Notes under the pieces: model-generated | Databases searched by the model: none | Seen by the model: the letters and a program-made list of their open reading frames with translations, nothing else | Told to the model about the DNA's origin: nothing | Assembly (NCBI GenBank): GCA_029861865.1 | Contig: JAOTYL010000007.1 | Span: 149,543 to 213,542 of the forward strand | Direction of reading: 5' to 3' | Length of the DNA stretch: 64,000 nt | Source: Myxococcales bacterium | GTDB taxonomy: Bacteria; Myxococcota_A; Polyangia; Polyangiales; Houyiibacteriaceae | Program-made: the position numbers and the translations under genes | Shown here: positions 39,844 through 47,344 of the stretch, in pieces | Position numbering within the stretch: the stretch's first letter is position 1 | Layout: the number at the start of each line of letters is the position of its first letter

Positions 39844-40505
39844 ATGTCCAAGCCCTCGCTGGGTGTTCTTGCGCTTCTGAGTCTTGCGGCTTGTGCTTCT
39901 AATGCGAAGCCGCAGAGCGCAGCCGAGCTGCCGCCTCCTCCGATTGTGACCTATTCAGCTTCGGCAGCCGAACAAGGTCCGAGAATCGAGCACGGGGAGC
40001 TGATCGTCGACGTGGCCGAGGAACGAAGGAAGCTTCATGCACAGCACCATCCGCACGGGGTGTTGGAGATACGCAGGCTGCCGCCTGGCTTCAAGGCTCC
40101 CAGCATGGACACCGTCGACGATTTCGCCCTTTCAAAAGACGGGTTGGTCGTGATCAATCCGGGGCCTGGCGAGTACGTCAATGTGATGGAGGGTCAGAGG
40201 CACGGTTATCAGAACCTCACGGTCGGCATCACGTACACCGCACCGGGGGGCGCGCCGCCCATGCATACGCATGTCGGTGAAGAGGCGCACGTGCTTCTCG
40301 ATGGAACCATTTTGATGCGCTCGGCGACGAGATCTTCGAGATGAAGGCCCCGTACATCGTCAACATTCCGCCGATGGTGCCTCACTCGTTCAAGAACCTA
40401 GGCGACGAAGTGGCCGAGCTGGTCGTCATCTTCCCCACGAATGTTTGGGAGTACGACGTGCTCGATTACTTTCCCTTCGCAGACACTGGCACTGGCACTG
40501 AATAG
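39844..40505 (+). pseudogene. cupin-domain lipoprotein broken by a one-base frameshift
   Basis: The frame starts at ATG 39844 behind a good AAAGGAG site. It encodes a lipoprotein (lipobox LAAC) and the first half of a cupin (PPMHTHVGEEAHVLLDGT), then meets a stop at 40344. From 40314 onward the correct continuation sits in another frame: DALGDEIFEMKAPYIVNIPP followed by MVPHSFKNLGDEVAELVV, ending at 40505. Adding one T to the run of four T at 40310-40313 restores an unbroken cupin. It is either a real inactivating indel, a phase-variable tract, or a homopolymer sequencing error. The metal-binding HTH...E...H pattern is retained across the break. Confidence 0.8.
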
Positions 40506-40549
40506 GACTCTGCCACGCACCCGCCGCGCCCCTTAGGGGGGGTTCTATT

Positions 40550-40720
40550 TTAGGTGCTTGGCTCTGGGGGTTGGTCCCCGTCGCCCGGGCAGTAGGTGCT
40601 TGGCTCTGGGGGTTGGTCCCCGTCACCCGGGCAGTAAGCAGATGCCTCAGCGCTTCCGACCACAGTGAATGCGAAGACGGCGACGAGAGCGAGGGCGCGA
40701 ATCAGTGTCTTTACGAGCAT
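40550..40720 (-). CDS. 56-aa secreted peptide built of two 14-residue repeats
   Basis: The predicted start is ATG 40720. A hydrophobic signal peptide (LIRALALVAVFAFTVVG, cleavage near SAEASA) is followed by two exact copies of the 14-residue unit YCPGDGDQPPEPST. The mature peptide has one Cys per repeat and is acidic and Pro-rich. The DNA repeat unit is 42 bp, with a single silent difference between copies. No homologue is recognised. It could be a secreted repeat peptide or a small calcium-binding-like motif (DGD), but the function is unknown. Confidence 0.5.
   Translation of the reverse strand: MLVKTLIRALALVAVFAFTVVGSAEASAYCPGDGDQPPEPSTYCPGDGDQPPEPST
40551..40634. repeat. two tandem 42-bp repeats
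   Basis: The unit beginning TAGGTGCTTGGCTCTGGG repeats with a period of 42 bp (second copy starts at 40593). The copies differ only in GTCGCC versus GTCACC. The period is a whole number of codons and the copies encode identical peptides in the minus-strand ORF, so the repeat number could change without breaking the frame. Confidence 0.85.
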
Positions 40721-41344
40721 GCGTAGGTCTCTAGGGCCCTCCCTTGAGGTGCACAAGCGCCATACGTATTCGACCCTTGCAATGGTGTGGGGGGCTTTCG
40801 TCGTTTTGCGGCACACCACATGCAGCAAGGCCCCGAGACCATTTGTGATCTCGGGGCCGGCGTCCCAAAGCGTTCCGAGTTGGAACCGAATCATGGAGTG
40901 GTTGAGGGAGGTGCAGCGGATCCGGGAGATTGCGGGTGGTGTGGCCGCATAAGCGGAATGACCGCCTTCCCGTGCCAGCCGGTGTTTCCCGCGTCCACAC
41001 TCCCCCAAGTAGGCTGTGAACCATGGGGAAGGGCGTCACGAAGGGTCACAGAGAGTCACGGTGCGAAAGACATGCCCGGACCATGTTTGTTTGCCGGTCT
41101 CTTAGCCCATGGGGACCACTTTGAGAGCCCAATTGCGCAGAACTAAATGTTATGTCGTCTGGCGTCCCGCGCGGACAGAGCGTTTGAATTCGCTATGCGC
41201 CCGGGGGTTATCCGGCCCGAATTTCCCCCGGAAGATTCTGTCTGCTTTGCCTAGTGGCGGGTATACGCGGCGAAGGTGAACAATTACGTCTGTCCGAAAA
41301 GACGACCGAGGAGTAGTATCACGCCCGTCACCTGGGAGGTGGGT
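40721..41344. other. intergenic region with a 10-bp perfect inverted repeat
   Basis: This 620-bp gap has no supported gene. The notable structure is GGCCCCGAGA (40828-40837) and TCTCGGGGCC (40848-40857), a perfect 10-bp inverted repeat with a 10-base loop. It would form a strong hairpin on either strand, although no T-run follows. The rest is noncoding and slightly less GC-rich toward 41150-41240. A GGAGGT ribosome site precedes the lipoprotein gene at the end. Confidence 0.55.
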
Positions 41345-42046
41345 ATGCGATTCTTGACAATGTTAGTACTGAGTGGTGCGCTCGCGATTGTCGGGTGCGG
41401 CGGCGCCGCGGACCCAGAAGAAGCGATCTGGTATCAGGCAATTTCGGCCGACGGGTTGAGCGTACTGCAGACCTCGCAGGATCGTTACACGGTCACCCTT
41501 TCTGGCATTGATGAAGATGCGCTTATCTTTTCCGATATTCCCGACTCTCACCACGGTGTGGCGCCGGACGAGGTCGCGCGTGAGGTAGAGCGGGTCAAGT
41601 CCACCGATCTCTTCGAGCGCTGGCAACTGATGGAAGACGGCCACGAAAACAAGACCGTACCGGAAGACTGGGTCCTGCATTCGCCGAGCGCAGCTTTCAC
41701 GATGCATCGCTCTGATGGATCGCGAAACACCGTCGTGTTTTCTCTCGATCAGCTCGTCAGCTTCGATGAACAGACGCATACTGCGGTGTTCGATGTCACC
41801 GGCCTACCCGGAGAGACCATCGAGGAGGGGGACTTCTCCGACATCTCCGTCTTCATCGACGGTTGGATCTCTATCATATTTTGGTGCGGCAGCACGATCA
41901 TTGTGTCTATTGTCGGCGGCGCAGCGTGCGGCGCAACGGCTGGATTATCTTGTATCCTCGACTTCCTTGCCGCTCAGGCAGCGGGTTTCGAATGCAGCGA
42001 GGCAATCTGCAACTACTACTACTCGGCGCGTCAATGTGACATTTGA
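41345..42046 (+). CDS. lipoprotein with Gly/Ala-rich hydrophobic C-terminus, unknown function
   Basis: The 233-aa protein starts at ATG 41345 with GGAGGT just upstream. The lipobox is IVGC (near residue 18). The middle section is soluble (DRYTVTLSGIDEDALIFSDI), and residues about 165-215 form a hydrophobic glycine-rich stretch (IIVSIVGGAACGATAGLSC) resembling a bacteriocin-type or hairpin membrane insertion, with several Cys nearby. No known domain is recognised. It is located just before the PIN gene in the accessory zone, and it may be secreted and membrane-active, but that is speculative. Confidence 0.6.
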   Translation: MRFLTMLVLSGALAIVGCGGAADPEEAIWYQAISADGLSVLQTSQDRYTVTLSGIDEDALIFSDIPDSHHGVAPDEVAREVERVKSTDLFERWQLMEDGHENKTVPEDWVLHSPSAAFTMHRSDGSRNTVVFSLDQLVSFDEQTHTAVFDVTGLPGETIEEGDFSDISVFIDGWISIIFWCGSTIIVSIVGGAACGATAGLSCILDFLAAQAAGFECSEAICNYYYSARQCDI

Positions 42047-42105
42047 AGCGACCGACGACGAGGTATTCGTTTCGCTGGATCAGAGGCGTGACCCAGAGTG
42101 GTCGG

Positions 42106-43173
42106 CTAGAGCCACCACCCGCCGACCTCGCTCTCGATCACCTCTACGTCGGAGATCTTCCATGAGGAATCTGCAACGTCGATCGCGACAGCGAGTGATG
42201 CTGAAACCTCTATCTCCAATCCAACCTGAGACACGTGTGAATTCCAATCTGGCGTCACCTCAGTAATGTCGTCCAGCATCGCCAACTCCGACTTGAAACC
42301 GAACCCGAGTGCGGGGCCCGACGCGCGACATTGAAGGCGAAGAAGCTTCTCATCCTCGCTGATCTCCTTTTCAGACTCGGTGCGATCAATGGTCACAGTG
42401 TCCAGGCATTCGAGAGACACATCCTCGATGGGGACGCCGTGGACTTCAAGCACGTCGAAACGGAGCTGGTCGAGCCAGCCCAACTCGGTTGCCGACTCGG
42501 CAAGGGCATCTGCGAGCGCCACGCCACTGTTACGCTGATACAAAGCCAAGGTCTGAGTGGCCGAGGGCAACTTCGGCACCAGCACTTCGTAGACCAACTC
42601 ACGCACCGACGCGCGCATCTCCACTTTGCCGCAGCGGGGTATGCCTTCGATATCGAGTTTCAGGTCTTCATGAAGCTCATCCCCATCACCGAAGTCTTTC
42701 CTGTTGGCCGTCATAAATATCACGTGGTCGTGCTTCGTCGCCTCGTGCAACACCGTCAGCCATATCAAAGTGTCCCTGTATCCCTTCCCGTTCTTGAAGG
42801 GTCGCCGTTCGTCCACGTCTCTGCTCAGGAGGTTTTCGTGACTGACCGCAGGGAGAGGCGCGATCACCGCTTGGCTCTCCAGTGATTCGCGGAGGCGCAT
42901 CGCGTAATCATCGGTAGCTCGGTCAGGATCGATCTGGTCGGATGGTACGTGCAGTCCGAGCCGTCTGCTTAGCCTAGTCGCTTCATCGGCCCGCTTGGAC
43001 AGGCTGTCCTTCAAGGCTCGTCGGTACCCTCGTATCAGCTCCTGAACGACCACTTCTGGAACTACGATCGTCCATCCTGCTTCCCGACCATGCGCCAGCG
43101 CAACCTTCATCGCGGGCCGAGACAGATTGAAATCAGGAGCCACGACTGAGGTGTCTAAAACTACGATCGTCAT
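42106..43173 (-). CDS. PIN-domain protein (DUF4935-like) with C-terminal extension
   Basis: A 355-aa protein. Residues 1-175 form a PIN nuclease fold: D7 in VVLDTSVV, an acidic residue in VPEVVVQELIRGYRRAL, Asp in GYRDTLIWLTVLHEATKH, and the C-terminal motif FMTANRKDFGDGDE. PIN domains are metal-dependent RNases found in toxin-antitoxin systems or in RNA processing. Residues 190-355 are an uncharacterised beta-rich extension. No antitoxin-like partner is adjacent, so a stand-alone RNase with its own regulatory domain is likelier than a classical VapC toxin. Confidence 0.8.
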   Translation of the reverse strand: MTIVVLDTSVVAPDFNLSRPAMKVALAHGREAGWTIVVPEVVVQELIRGYRRALKDSLSKRADEATRLSRRLGLHVPSDQIDPDRATDDYAMRLRESLESQAVIAPLPAVSHENLLSRDVDERRPFKNGKGYRDTLIWLTVLHEATKHDHVIFMTANRKDFGDGDELHEDLKLDIEGIPRCGKVEMRASVRELVYEVLVPKLPSATQTLALYQRNSGVALADALAESATELGWLDQLRFDVLEVHGVPIEDVSLECLDTVTIDRTESEKEISEDEKLLRLQCRASGPALGFGFKSELAMLDDITEVTPDWNSHVSQVGLEIEVSASLAVAIDVADSSWKISDVEVIESEVGGWWL

Positions 43174-43255
43174 CGACCGCAAGTGTACCCGACCGATACG
43201 CCTGTGCCTCCAAGATCCTTGGAGTTTCTAATCATTGGTGCCTATCCTGTGGGGG

Positions 43256-43708
43256 ATGGGACGACCACTTAAACTAACGGCGAAGCTTCGAGAAGCGATC
43301 GCCAAGCGGGTTCGAGGAGGCAACTATCCCGAAGTCGCCGCCCAATGTGAGGGGATCGCGAGGAGCACATTCTACCTTTGGCAATCGCAGGGGCGGGCAG
43401 ACCAGGCAGCGGGCAAGGAGACCGAGTTTTCGGAGTTTTTGGACGCGATCGCGCGCTCGCGAGCGGAGTGCGAGGCTGAGCTGTTGGAGCAGGTACGCAA
43501 AGCTGTGGACAAACAGGGCAATGCGAAGGACGCGAAATGGTTGCTGGAGCGTCGCAGCCCTGAACGATGGGGACGTCGAGTGGACTTCAAGCTTGAGGAG
43601 CGTGCCATCGAAGAGGTGCTGGCGCGATTGAGCATGAAGCTCGATTGGACGAGCTATATCAAGGTGCTTGAGGTTCTCGGGGCGGCGGAACTTCCCTTCG
43701 ATCCCTGA
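43256..43708 (+). CDS. HTH protein, phage terminase-small-subunit/transposase-like
   Basis: A 150-aa protein opening MGRPLKLTAKLREAIAKRVR, then NYPEVAAQCEGIARSTFYLW, a homeodomain-like HTH of the kind seen in phage small terminase subunits and IS helix-turn-helix proteins. The C-terminal half has conserved-looking AKWLLERRSPERWGRRVDF. ATG 43256 follows a purine run (GTGGGGG). With the downstream genes up to the serine recombinase it makes a compact 2.8-kb cassette, so it may be a regulator or DNA-end-recognition factor of that element. Confidence 0.7.
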   Translation: MGRPLKLTAKLREAIAKRVRGGNYPEVAAQCEGIARSTFYLWQSQGRADQAAGKETEFSEFLDAIARSRAECEAELLEQVRKAVDKQGNAKDAKWLLERRSPERWGRRVDFKLEERAIEEVLARLSMKLDWTSYIKVLEVLGAAELPFDP

Positions 43709-43777
43709 TTCCTGCCAGTGAGTCGCCGTCCGCTGCGAAAACTTGTGTGACATGCGAGGGGGCGCCACCCTCCGACC

Positions 43778-44374
43778 GTGGCGGATGAGGCTAAGGATCT
43801 GGAAGCGCCAAACGACCTTGAGCAGCTTTGCTCTTTTTGGGAGTGGGCCCTTGCGACGAAAGCCAAGCTGGAGCGGCGGGTCGAGGCAGTTTCGGAAGGC
43901 ACCGACTTCTTCAGCAAGATGTACAGCGCGTGGGGCGAGTACGCGGCCAGCAATCCATGGCAATCATCAGCAGAAGAGCTGGAAGCCTTCCTGGATCATC
44001 ATCGAGCGACTTCCAAGCAAGAGCGCGTGGAGCGGCTTGAGGAAGCGCGTCAGGAGCTCGCGGTCGAGGTTCTTCACCACGTGACGGGCAAGAGCCACTC
44101 CACCCTCCTGAAAATCTACCAGCAACACCAGCGCTCGCTGCAGATGAAGTCCCACAGCCTCCCCGATGTCCTCTCCGACCTGTTGCTCATCGTGACACGG
44201 AACAGTTGTGACATTCGTTCCGTGGGTCCGCGCGGCGCTCGCCTTGTATCTCGCCATGCGTGGCCAACTCAGGCATTGGGACGAAAGCTACCTCAGAACC
44301 GCTCTCGATCGCGCGGTGTCGCTCCCTCCTGGACCATCCTGACCTCTCCGATCAGGAGGTCGCCGAGCTGTTGA
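43778..44374 (+). CDS. uncharacterised helical protein, probably shifted in frame
   Basis: Starting at GTG 43778 the frame reads well to about residue 140: LEQLCSFWEWALATKAKLERR, then helices SKQERVERLEEARQELAVEV and a leucine-rich end. After that it degenerates to Arg/Ser/Pro-rich shadow-like sequence. A better protein-like continuation lies in the next frame (44208-44342) and then in a third frame (44260-44586). Either the gene carries two +1 frameshifts or it is really three short overlapping genes. No homologous family is recognised. Confidence 0.45.
   Translation: MADEAKDLEAPNDLEQLCSFWEWALATKAKLERRVEAVSEGTDFFSKMYSAWGEYAASNPWQSSAEELEAFLDHHRATSKQERVERLEEARQELAVEVLHHVTGKSHSTLLKIYQQHQRSLQMKSHSLPDVLSDLLLIVTRNSCDIRSVGPRGARLVSRHAWPTQALGRKLPQNRSRSRGVAPSWTILTSPIRRSPSC
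44208..44342 (+). other. 44-codon open frame resembling a displaced segment
   Basis: This frame encodes VTFVPWVRAALALYLAMRGQ then LRHWDESYLRTALDRAVS, which has the composition of real protein. Frame 43778 in the same interval does not. It probably belongs to the same product as the neighbouring frames. Confidence 0.35.
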
Positions 44375-44586
44375 ACGGACTGCGCAGCCTCGCAGACGTG
44401 GTCCTGGACGAGCTTCAGCGCCCCGCATCTCTGATGCTTGAAAAGGCCAGGCGTCTCGCTCCGAATGAGGATTGGGAGGCCATTGAAGAGCGGGCGGCAA
44501 TCTACGAGTATGAGGCCGAGATGCCTCGGGACGTATCGGAGCGCCTTGCGGTAACTGACCACCTGGAGCGTCGGGGTCCCAAGTGA
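44260..44586 (+). CDS. small acidic helical protein upstream of recombinase, partly overlapping
   Basis: A 108-aa frame from GTG 44260. The well-supported portion is LLDHPDLSDQEVAELLNGLR through EMPRDVSERLAVTDHLERRG, which looks like two or three helices. The first 20 residues overlap better-looking sequence in another frame, so the true start or frame is uncertain. Its stop overlaps the recombinase GTG start (GTGA), which indicates translational coupling with the serine recombinase. It could be a recombination directionality or regulatory factor, but that is inference from position only. Confidence 0.5.
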   Translation: MANSGIGTKATSEPLSIARCRSLLDHPDLSDQEVAELLNGLRSLADVVLDELQRPASLMLEKARRLAPNEDWEAIEERAAIYEYEAEMPRDVSERLAVTDHLERRGPK

Positions 44587-46088
44587 GAGCCGTGATCTAC
44601 TGCAGGGTGTCCACCAAGGAACAGGTCGAGAACCTGAGCCTGGCGACGCAAGAACGCGAATGTCGAAGATACTGCCAGGATCGAGGTTACGAAGTGGACG
44701 AAGTCTTCGTGGACCGTGGAGAGTCAGCGAAAACGGCTGACAGGACTGAGCTGCGCCGCGCACTTGAGTACTGTCGAAGGAACAAGGGGCGTATTGGGTT
44801 GTTCATCGTATACGCAGTGAGTCGATTCGCACGCCAGCAGTACGACCATCACACCATCCGTGCCATGTTGACGAAGTACGGTGTATCGCTGCGATCAGTG
44901 ACCGAACCGATAGACGATTCACCCACAGGCAAGGCAATGGAGGGGATGCTCTCGGTCTTCGCGCAGCTCGACAACGACATCAGAGCGGACCGAACCAGGG
45001 TCGGAATGCGAGATGCGATGCGAGAGGGTCGATGGGTCCATCGTCCGCCACTTGGGTATTCAAAACCCCCGCGTCATCTTGGCCCGCCAAGCTTGGAGGT
45101 GGATCCTGAGACAGGGCCGCTCATCCAAATGGCGTTCAAGGAGATCGCGACAGGGCGCGTGGGTGTTCAAAAGACCGTCGAGTTGGTGACCGCAGCGGGA
45201 CTCAGAGGGAGAAACGGCAAGCCAGTCACAGAGAAGCGCTTGCGTGCCTTGCTGCAAAAACCTGTCTACATTGGGGTCATCGAATCGAAGGCGGGCGGGT
45301 TTCGTGCTCAGGGGGATTTCGATCCAATCGTATCCGAGGACGTCTTTGAGCACGTTCAGGCGGTCCTTCGAGGGAGGGCCTATCGGAAGGCCTCTAGACG
45401 CAGGGTACGGGAAGAGTTTCCCCTCAAGTCAGTCCTTCGGTGCATCGAGTGCGAGAGGCCAATCACGGGTTCCTTCCCGAAGGGCAACGGCGGTCGCTAT
45501 GGGTACTACCGCTGCCCCAAGAACCACGTGAAGGCTCGGTACGAGCAGGTGCATAACGGGTTTCTCACCCACCTTGAGCGGATGCAGCCCAGGCAGGGAC
45601 TGATGAAGCTCTTCCGTGAGGTCGTGCTCGATGTTTGGAGGAACAGGCATGAGGAGTCTCGACGGGTGCGTTCGACGTTGCAGGCCCGTCTGGACGCGCT
45701 GCAAACCCGCAAGGACCGTCTCACCGACCGCTACCTCGACGATCGAGTCCCTGAAGGCACCTATCAGGAGCAACTCGACCGTCTCACCGTGCTGATCGGT
45801 GACACACGACTAAAGCTGGCAGACGCGCAGGCAGAGGAGCTGGATGTGGAGGGCGTGCTGGACTTCGCTGAGCACGCTTTGAGGAACGCGGCAAGGCTGT
45901 GGCAGGGCTTCGAGGTGCGTCAGCGCATCCGCTTCCAGGCGCTGCTCTTTCCGAACGGACTCCCGTTCGATGGCGAGAAGTTTGGAACCACAAAGATCAG
46001 TCCTGTTTTCCAAATGTTAGAGCCCGCCACAAACGCGCCGGGCTCTTTGGCGTCCCCAGGGGGGTTTGAACCCCCGTTACCGGCGTGA
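44583..46088 (+). CDS. large serine recombinase (site-specific integrase)
   Basis: A 501-aa serine recombinase. Catalytic S10 lies in YCRVSTKEQVENLSLATQER, with the resolvase core including FARQQYDHHTIRAM and SPTGKAMEGMLSVFAQLDND. The recombinase domain follows (residues about 155-270), then a zinc ribbon (CIECERP and YRCPKN) and a coiled-coil (residues about 355-420), which is the standard phage-integrase layout. The 3' end reads through an inverted repeat and antisense into tRNA-Glu, stopping inside that gene, so the last residues (GGFEPPLPA) come from tRNA sequence. It is likely the integrase of the 43.2-46.0 kb cassette. Confidence 0.93.
   Translation: MRAVIYCRVSTKEQVENLSLATQERECRRYCQDRGYEVDEVFVDRGESAKTADRTELRRALEYCRRNKGRIGLFIVYAVSRFARQQYDHHTIRAMLTKYGVSLRSVTEPIDDSPTGKAMEGMLSVFAQLDNDIRADRTRVGMRDAMREGRWVHRPPLGYSKPPRHLGPPSLEVDPETGPLIQMAFKEIATGRVGVQKTVELVTAAGLRGRNGKPVTEKRLRALLQKPVYIGVIESKAGGFRAQGDFDPIVSEDVFEHVQAVLRGRAYRKASRRRVREEFPLKSVLRCIECERPITGSFPKGNGGRYGYYRCPKNHVKARYEQVHNGFLTHLERMQPRQGLMKLFREVVLDVWRNRHEESRRVRSTLQARLDALQTRKDRLTDRYLDDRVPEGTYQEQLDRLTVLIGDTRLKLADAQAEELDVEGVLDFAEHALRNAARLWQGFEVRQRIRFQALLFPNGLPFDGEKFGTTKISPVFQMLEPATNAPGSLASPGGFEPPLPA
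46019..46046 (-). terminator. 8-bp inverted repeat downstream of tRNA-Glu
   Basis: AGAGCCCG (46019-46026) and CGGGCTCT (46039-46046) form a perfect hairpin directly after tRNA-Glu in the minus direction, a normal place for the tRNA operon terminator. The T-run is poor (AACATTT), possibly because the recombinase element joined just beyond it. On the plus strand it lies inside the recombinase reading frame. Confidence 0.5.
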
Positions 46089-46123
46089 AAGGCCGGGGTC
46101 CTGGGCCACTAGACGATGGGGAC
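46048..46123 (-). tRNA. tRNA-Glu (anticodon UUC)
   Basis: The reverse strand gives a full cloverleaf beginning GTCCCCATCGTCTAGTGG, with anticodon loop CTTTCAC (anticodon TTC), T-loop GTTCAAAC, an acceptor stem closing with GGGGAC, discriminator G and an encoded CCA (46048-46050). It closely follows bacterial tRNA-Glu. The serine recombinase gene overlaps its 3' half in antisense, ending at 46088. Confidence 0.97.
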
Positions 46124-46150
46124 GATAAGCTAACGAGGCATGTGCCTCTT

Positions 46151-46226
46151 TGGTGGGCCGTCAGGGATTCGAACCCTGGACCGTCGGATTAAAAGTCCGC
46201 TGCTCTACCAACTGAGCTAACAGCCC
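46151..46226 (-). tRNA. tRNA-Lys (anticodon UUU)
   Basis: The reverse strand folds as GGGCTGTTAGCTCAGTTGG with D-arm, anticodon loop CTTTTAA (anticodon TTT), T-loop GTTCGAAT and a matching acceptor (ACGGCCC), plus discriminator A and encoded CCA (46151-46153). It is upstream of tRNA-Glu in the same transcription direction, with a 27-bp spacer. The integrase stop codon lies only 26 bp from its 5' end. Confidence 0.97.
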
Positions 46227-46252
46227 AAGTACCCGAAATCCCGTCAGTATGT

Positions 46253-47344
46253 TCATTGATCTCCCCCGTTGCCACCGGTCCGTGTGCCACTCGGTGTGCC
46301 ATTAGAAGGGAATCGTTTGTTCAGTACCTCTCGTGCGTCATCGATTTGCGGGTGAATGTACCGACTCGTGGTGTGCTTGTCGGTGTGGCCGGCCATATAC
46401 GCCAAGCCGCTCAAATGTCCACTCTTTCGGGCGCCGTCGTCGGTCGCGGCGTGCCGGAAGTCCCGCATATCTAAGGATTTGAGGTCGTCCGGGTCAAGCC
46501 CAAGCGCCTTGGCGGCCGTTCGGAGGGGCTTTCGGTAGTCCCAGCGCTGAAAGATGGGGCCGACCTCCACCCCCTGCGCAGCCAGCGCCTCGTAGGCTCG
46601 ATCCGTGAGGGGGAGGTCGCGCTCGTAGCCGTTCTTGTCGATGTCCTTGGTGACGTGGAGGATGCGCCGGCCCGTACGGAAGTGGCGGCCTGCCTCGAGG
46701 CGAAAGATCCCGTCGTGTCGGAGCCCGGTATCCCAAGCCACGGTGAAGAGGGCCCGGATCGGATGACCGCTTCGGGTCCGCTCCGGAAGCAGACGCAGGA
46801 GCGATTCGACCTGGGTGTCGGTCAGCCCCACCCGTCGCGTATCGAGCGCCCGCGTTCCTCTCGCTCTCTTTTTCGGAAGTGGAATGAACACCGGCTCCTC
46901 GATCCGTCCTTCATCAAAGGCCCAGCGCAGGCACTCCCGAAGCGGAACGAGGTCGCGCCGCACCGTGGTCGCGGTGACTTCTTTCAGTCGTTCTTTGATG
47001 AAGTCGCGGACCGCCTTCGGCGTCACGTCGGACAGAGAGTGAAAGCGTTCCGCGAGGACCGCGGCCCGTCTTGCCTGCGTCGTCCAGTACCGCTCCGACA
47101 CCGTCCCGTCGATGTCGTCGAGCCATTGATCGAAGAGCTCGGCGAGGATCGGATTCCCACTTACTTTCCTCGTCGCCCGGGCGACTTCTTCTTGATAGAT
47201 GCGATGCGCTTCGACTTTTGCCTCAGCCTTGTCAGTGCATCCTGTCGATCGCCGGAACTTACGGCCCGCGATCCGGAACTGTGCAATGAGCTTACCCGTC
47301 CGAGGGTCCCGTTGAAGGGTTGGACCTTCTGCCTTTCGAGCCAT
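46253..47344 (-). CDS. tyrosine recombinase (island integrase)
   Basis: A 363-aa tyrosine recombinase. The N-terminal arm-binding region and SAM-like core-binding domain lead to catalytic residues R209 (TVAWDTGLRH), K237 (DKNGYERDLPL), R297 in MRDFRHAA, H320 (YMAGH) and nucleophile Y329 (SRYIHP). The usual His of the HxxR box is Arg (R294), an atypical but tolerated substitution. A GGAGGAG site precedes the ATG. It overlaps the excisionase-like gene by 184 bp and abuts the 5' end of tRNA-Lys, not the 3' end that such integrases usually target. Confidence 0.93.
   Translation of the reverse strand: MARKAEGPTLQRDPRTGKLIAQFRIAGRKFRRSTGCTDKAEAKVEAHRIYQEEVARATRKVSGNPILAELFDQWLDDIDGTVSERYWTTQARRAAVLAERFHSLSDVTPKAVRDFIKERLKEVTATTVRRDLVPLRECLRWAFDEGRIEEPVFIPLPKKRARGTRALDTRRVGLTDTQVESLLRLLPERTRSGHPIRALFTVAWDTGLRHDGIFRLEAGRHFRTGRRILHVTKDIDKNGYERDLPLTDRAYEALAAQGVEVGPIFQRWDYRKPLRTAAKALGLDPDDLKSLDMRDFRHAATDDGARKSGHLSGLAYMAGHTDKHTTSRYIHPQIDDAREVLNKRFPSNGTPSGTRTGGNGGDQ

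Noticed and set aside
40551..40634. Possible CRISPR array
   Set aside because: Only two direct, contiguous copies without spacers, and in frame with a small secreted peptide. No cas genes are nearby.
41125..46018. Possible attachment repeat TAACATTT at about 41146-41153 and next to the recombinase end
   Set aside because: An 8-base match is expected by chance in a window of this size, and it has no larger repeat around it.
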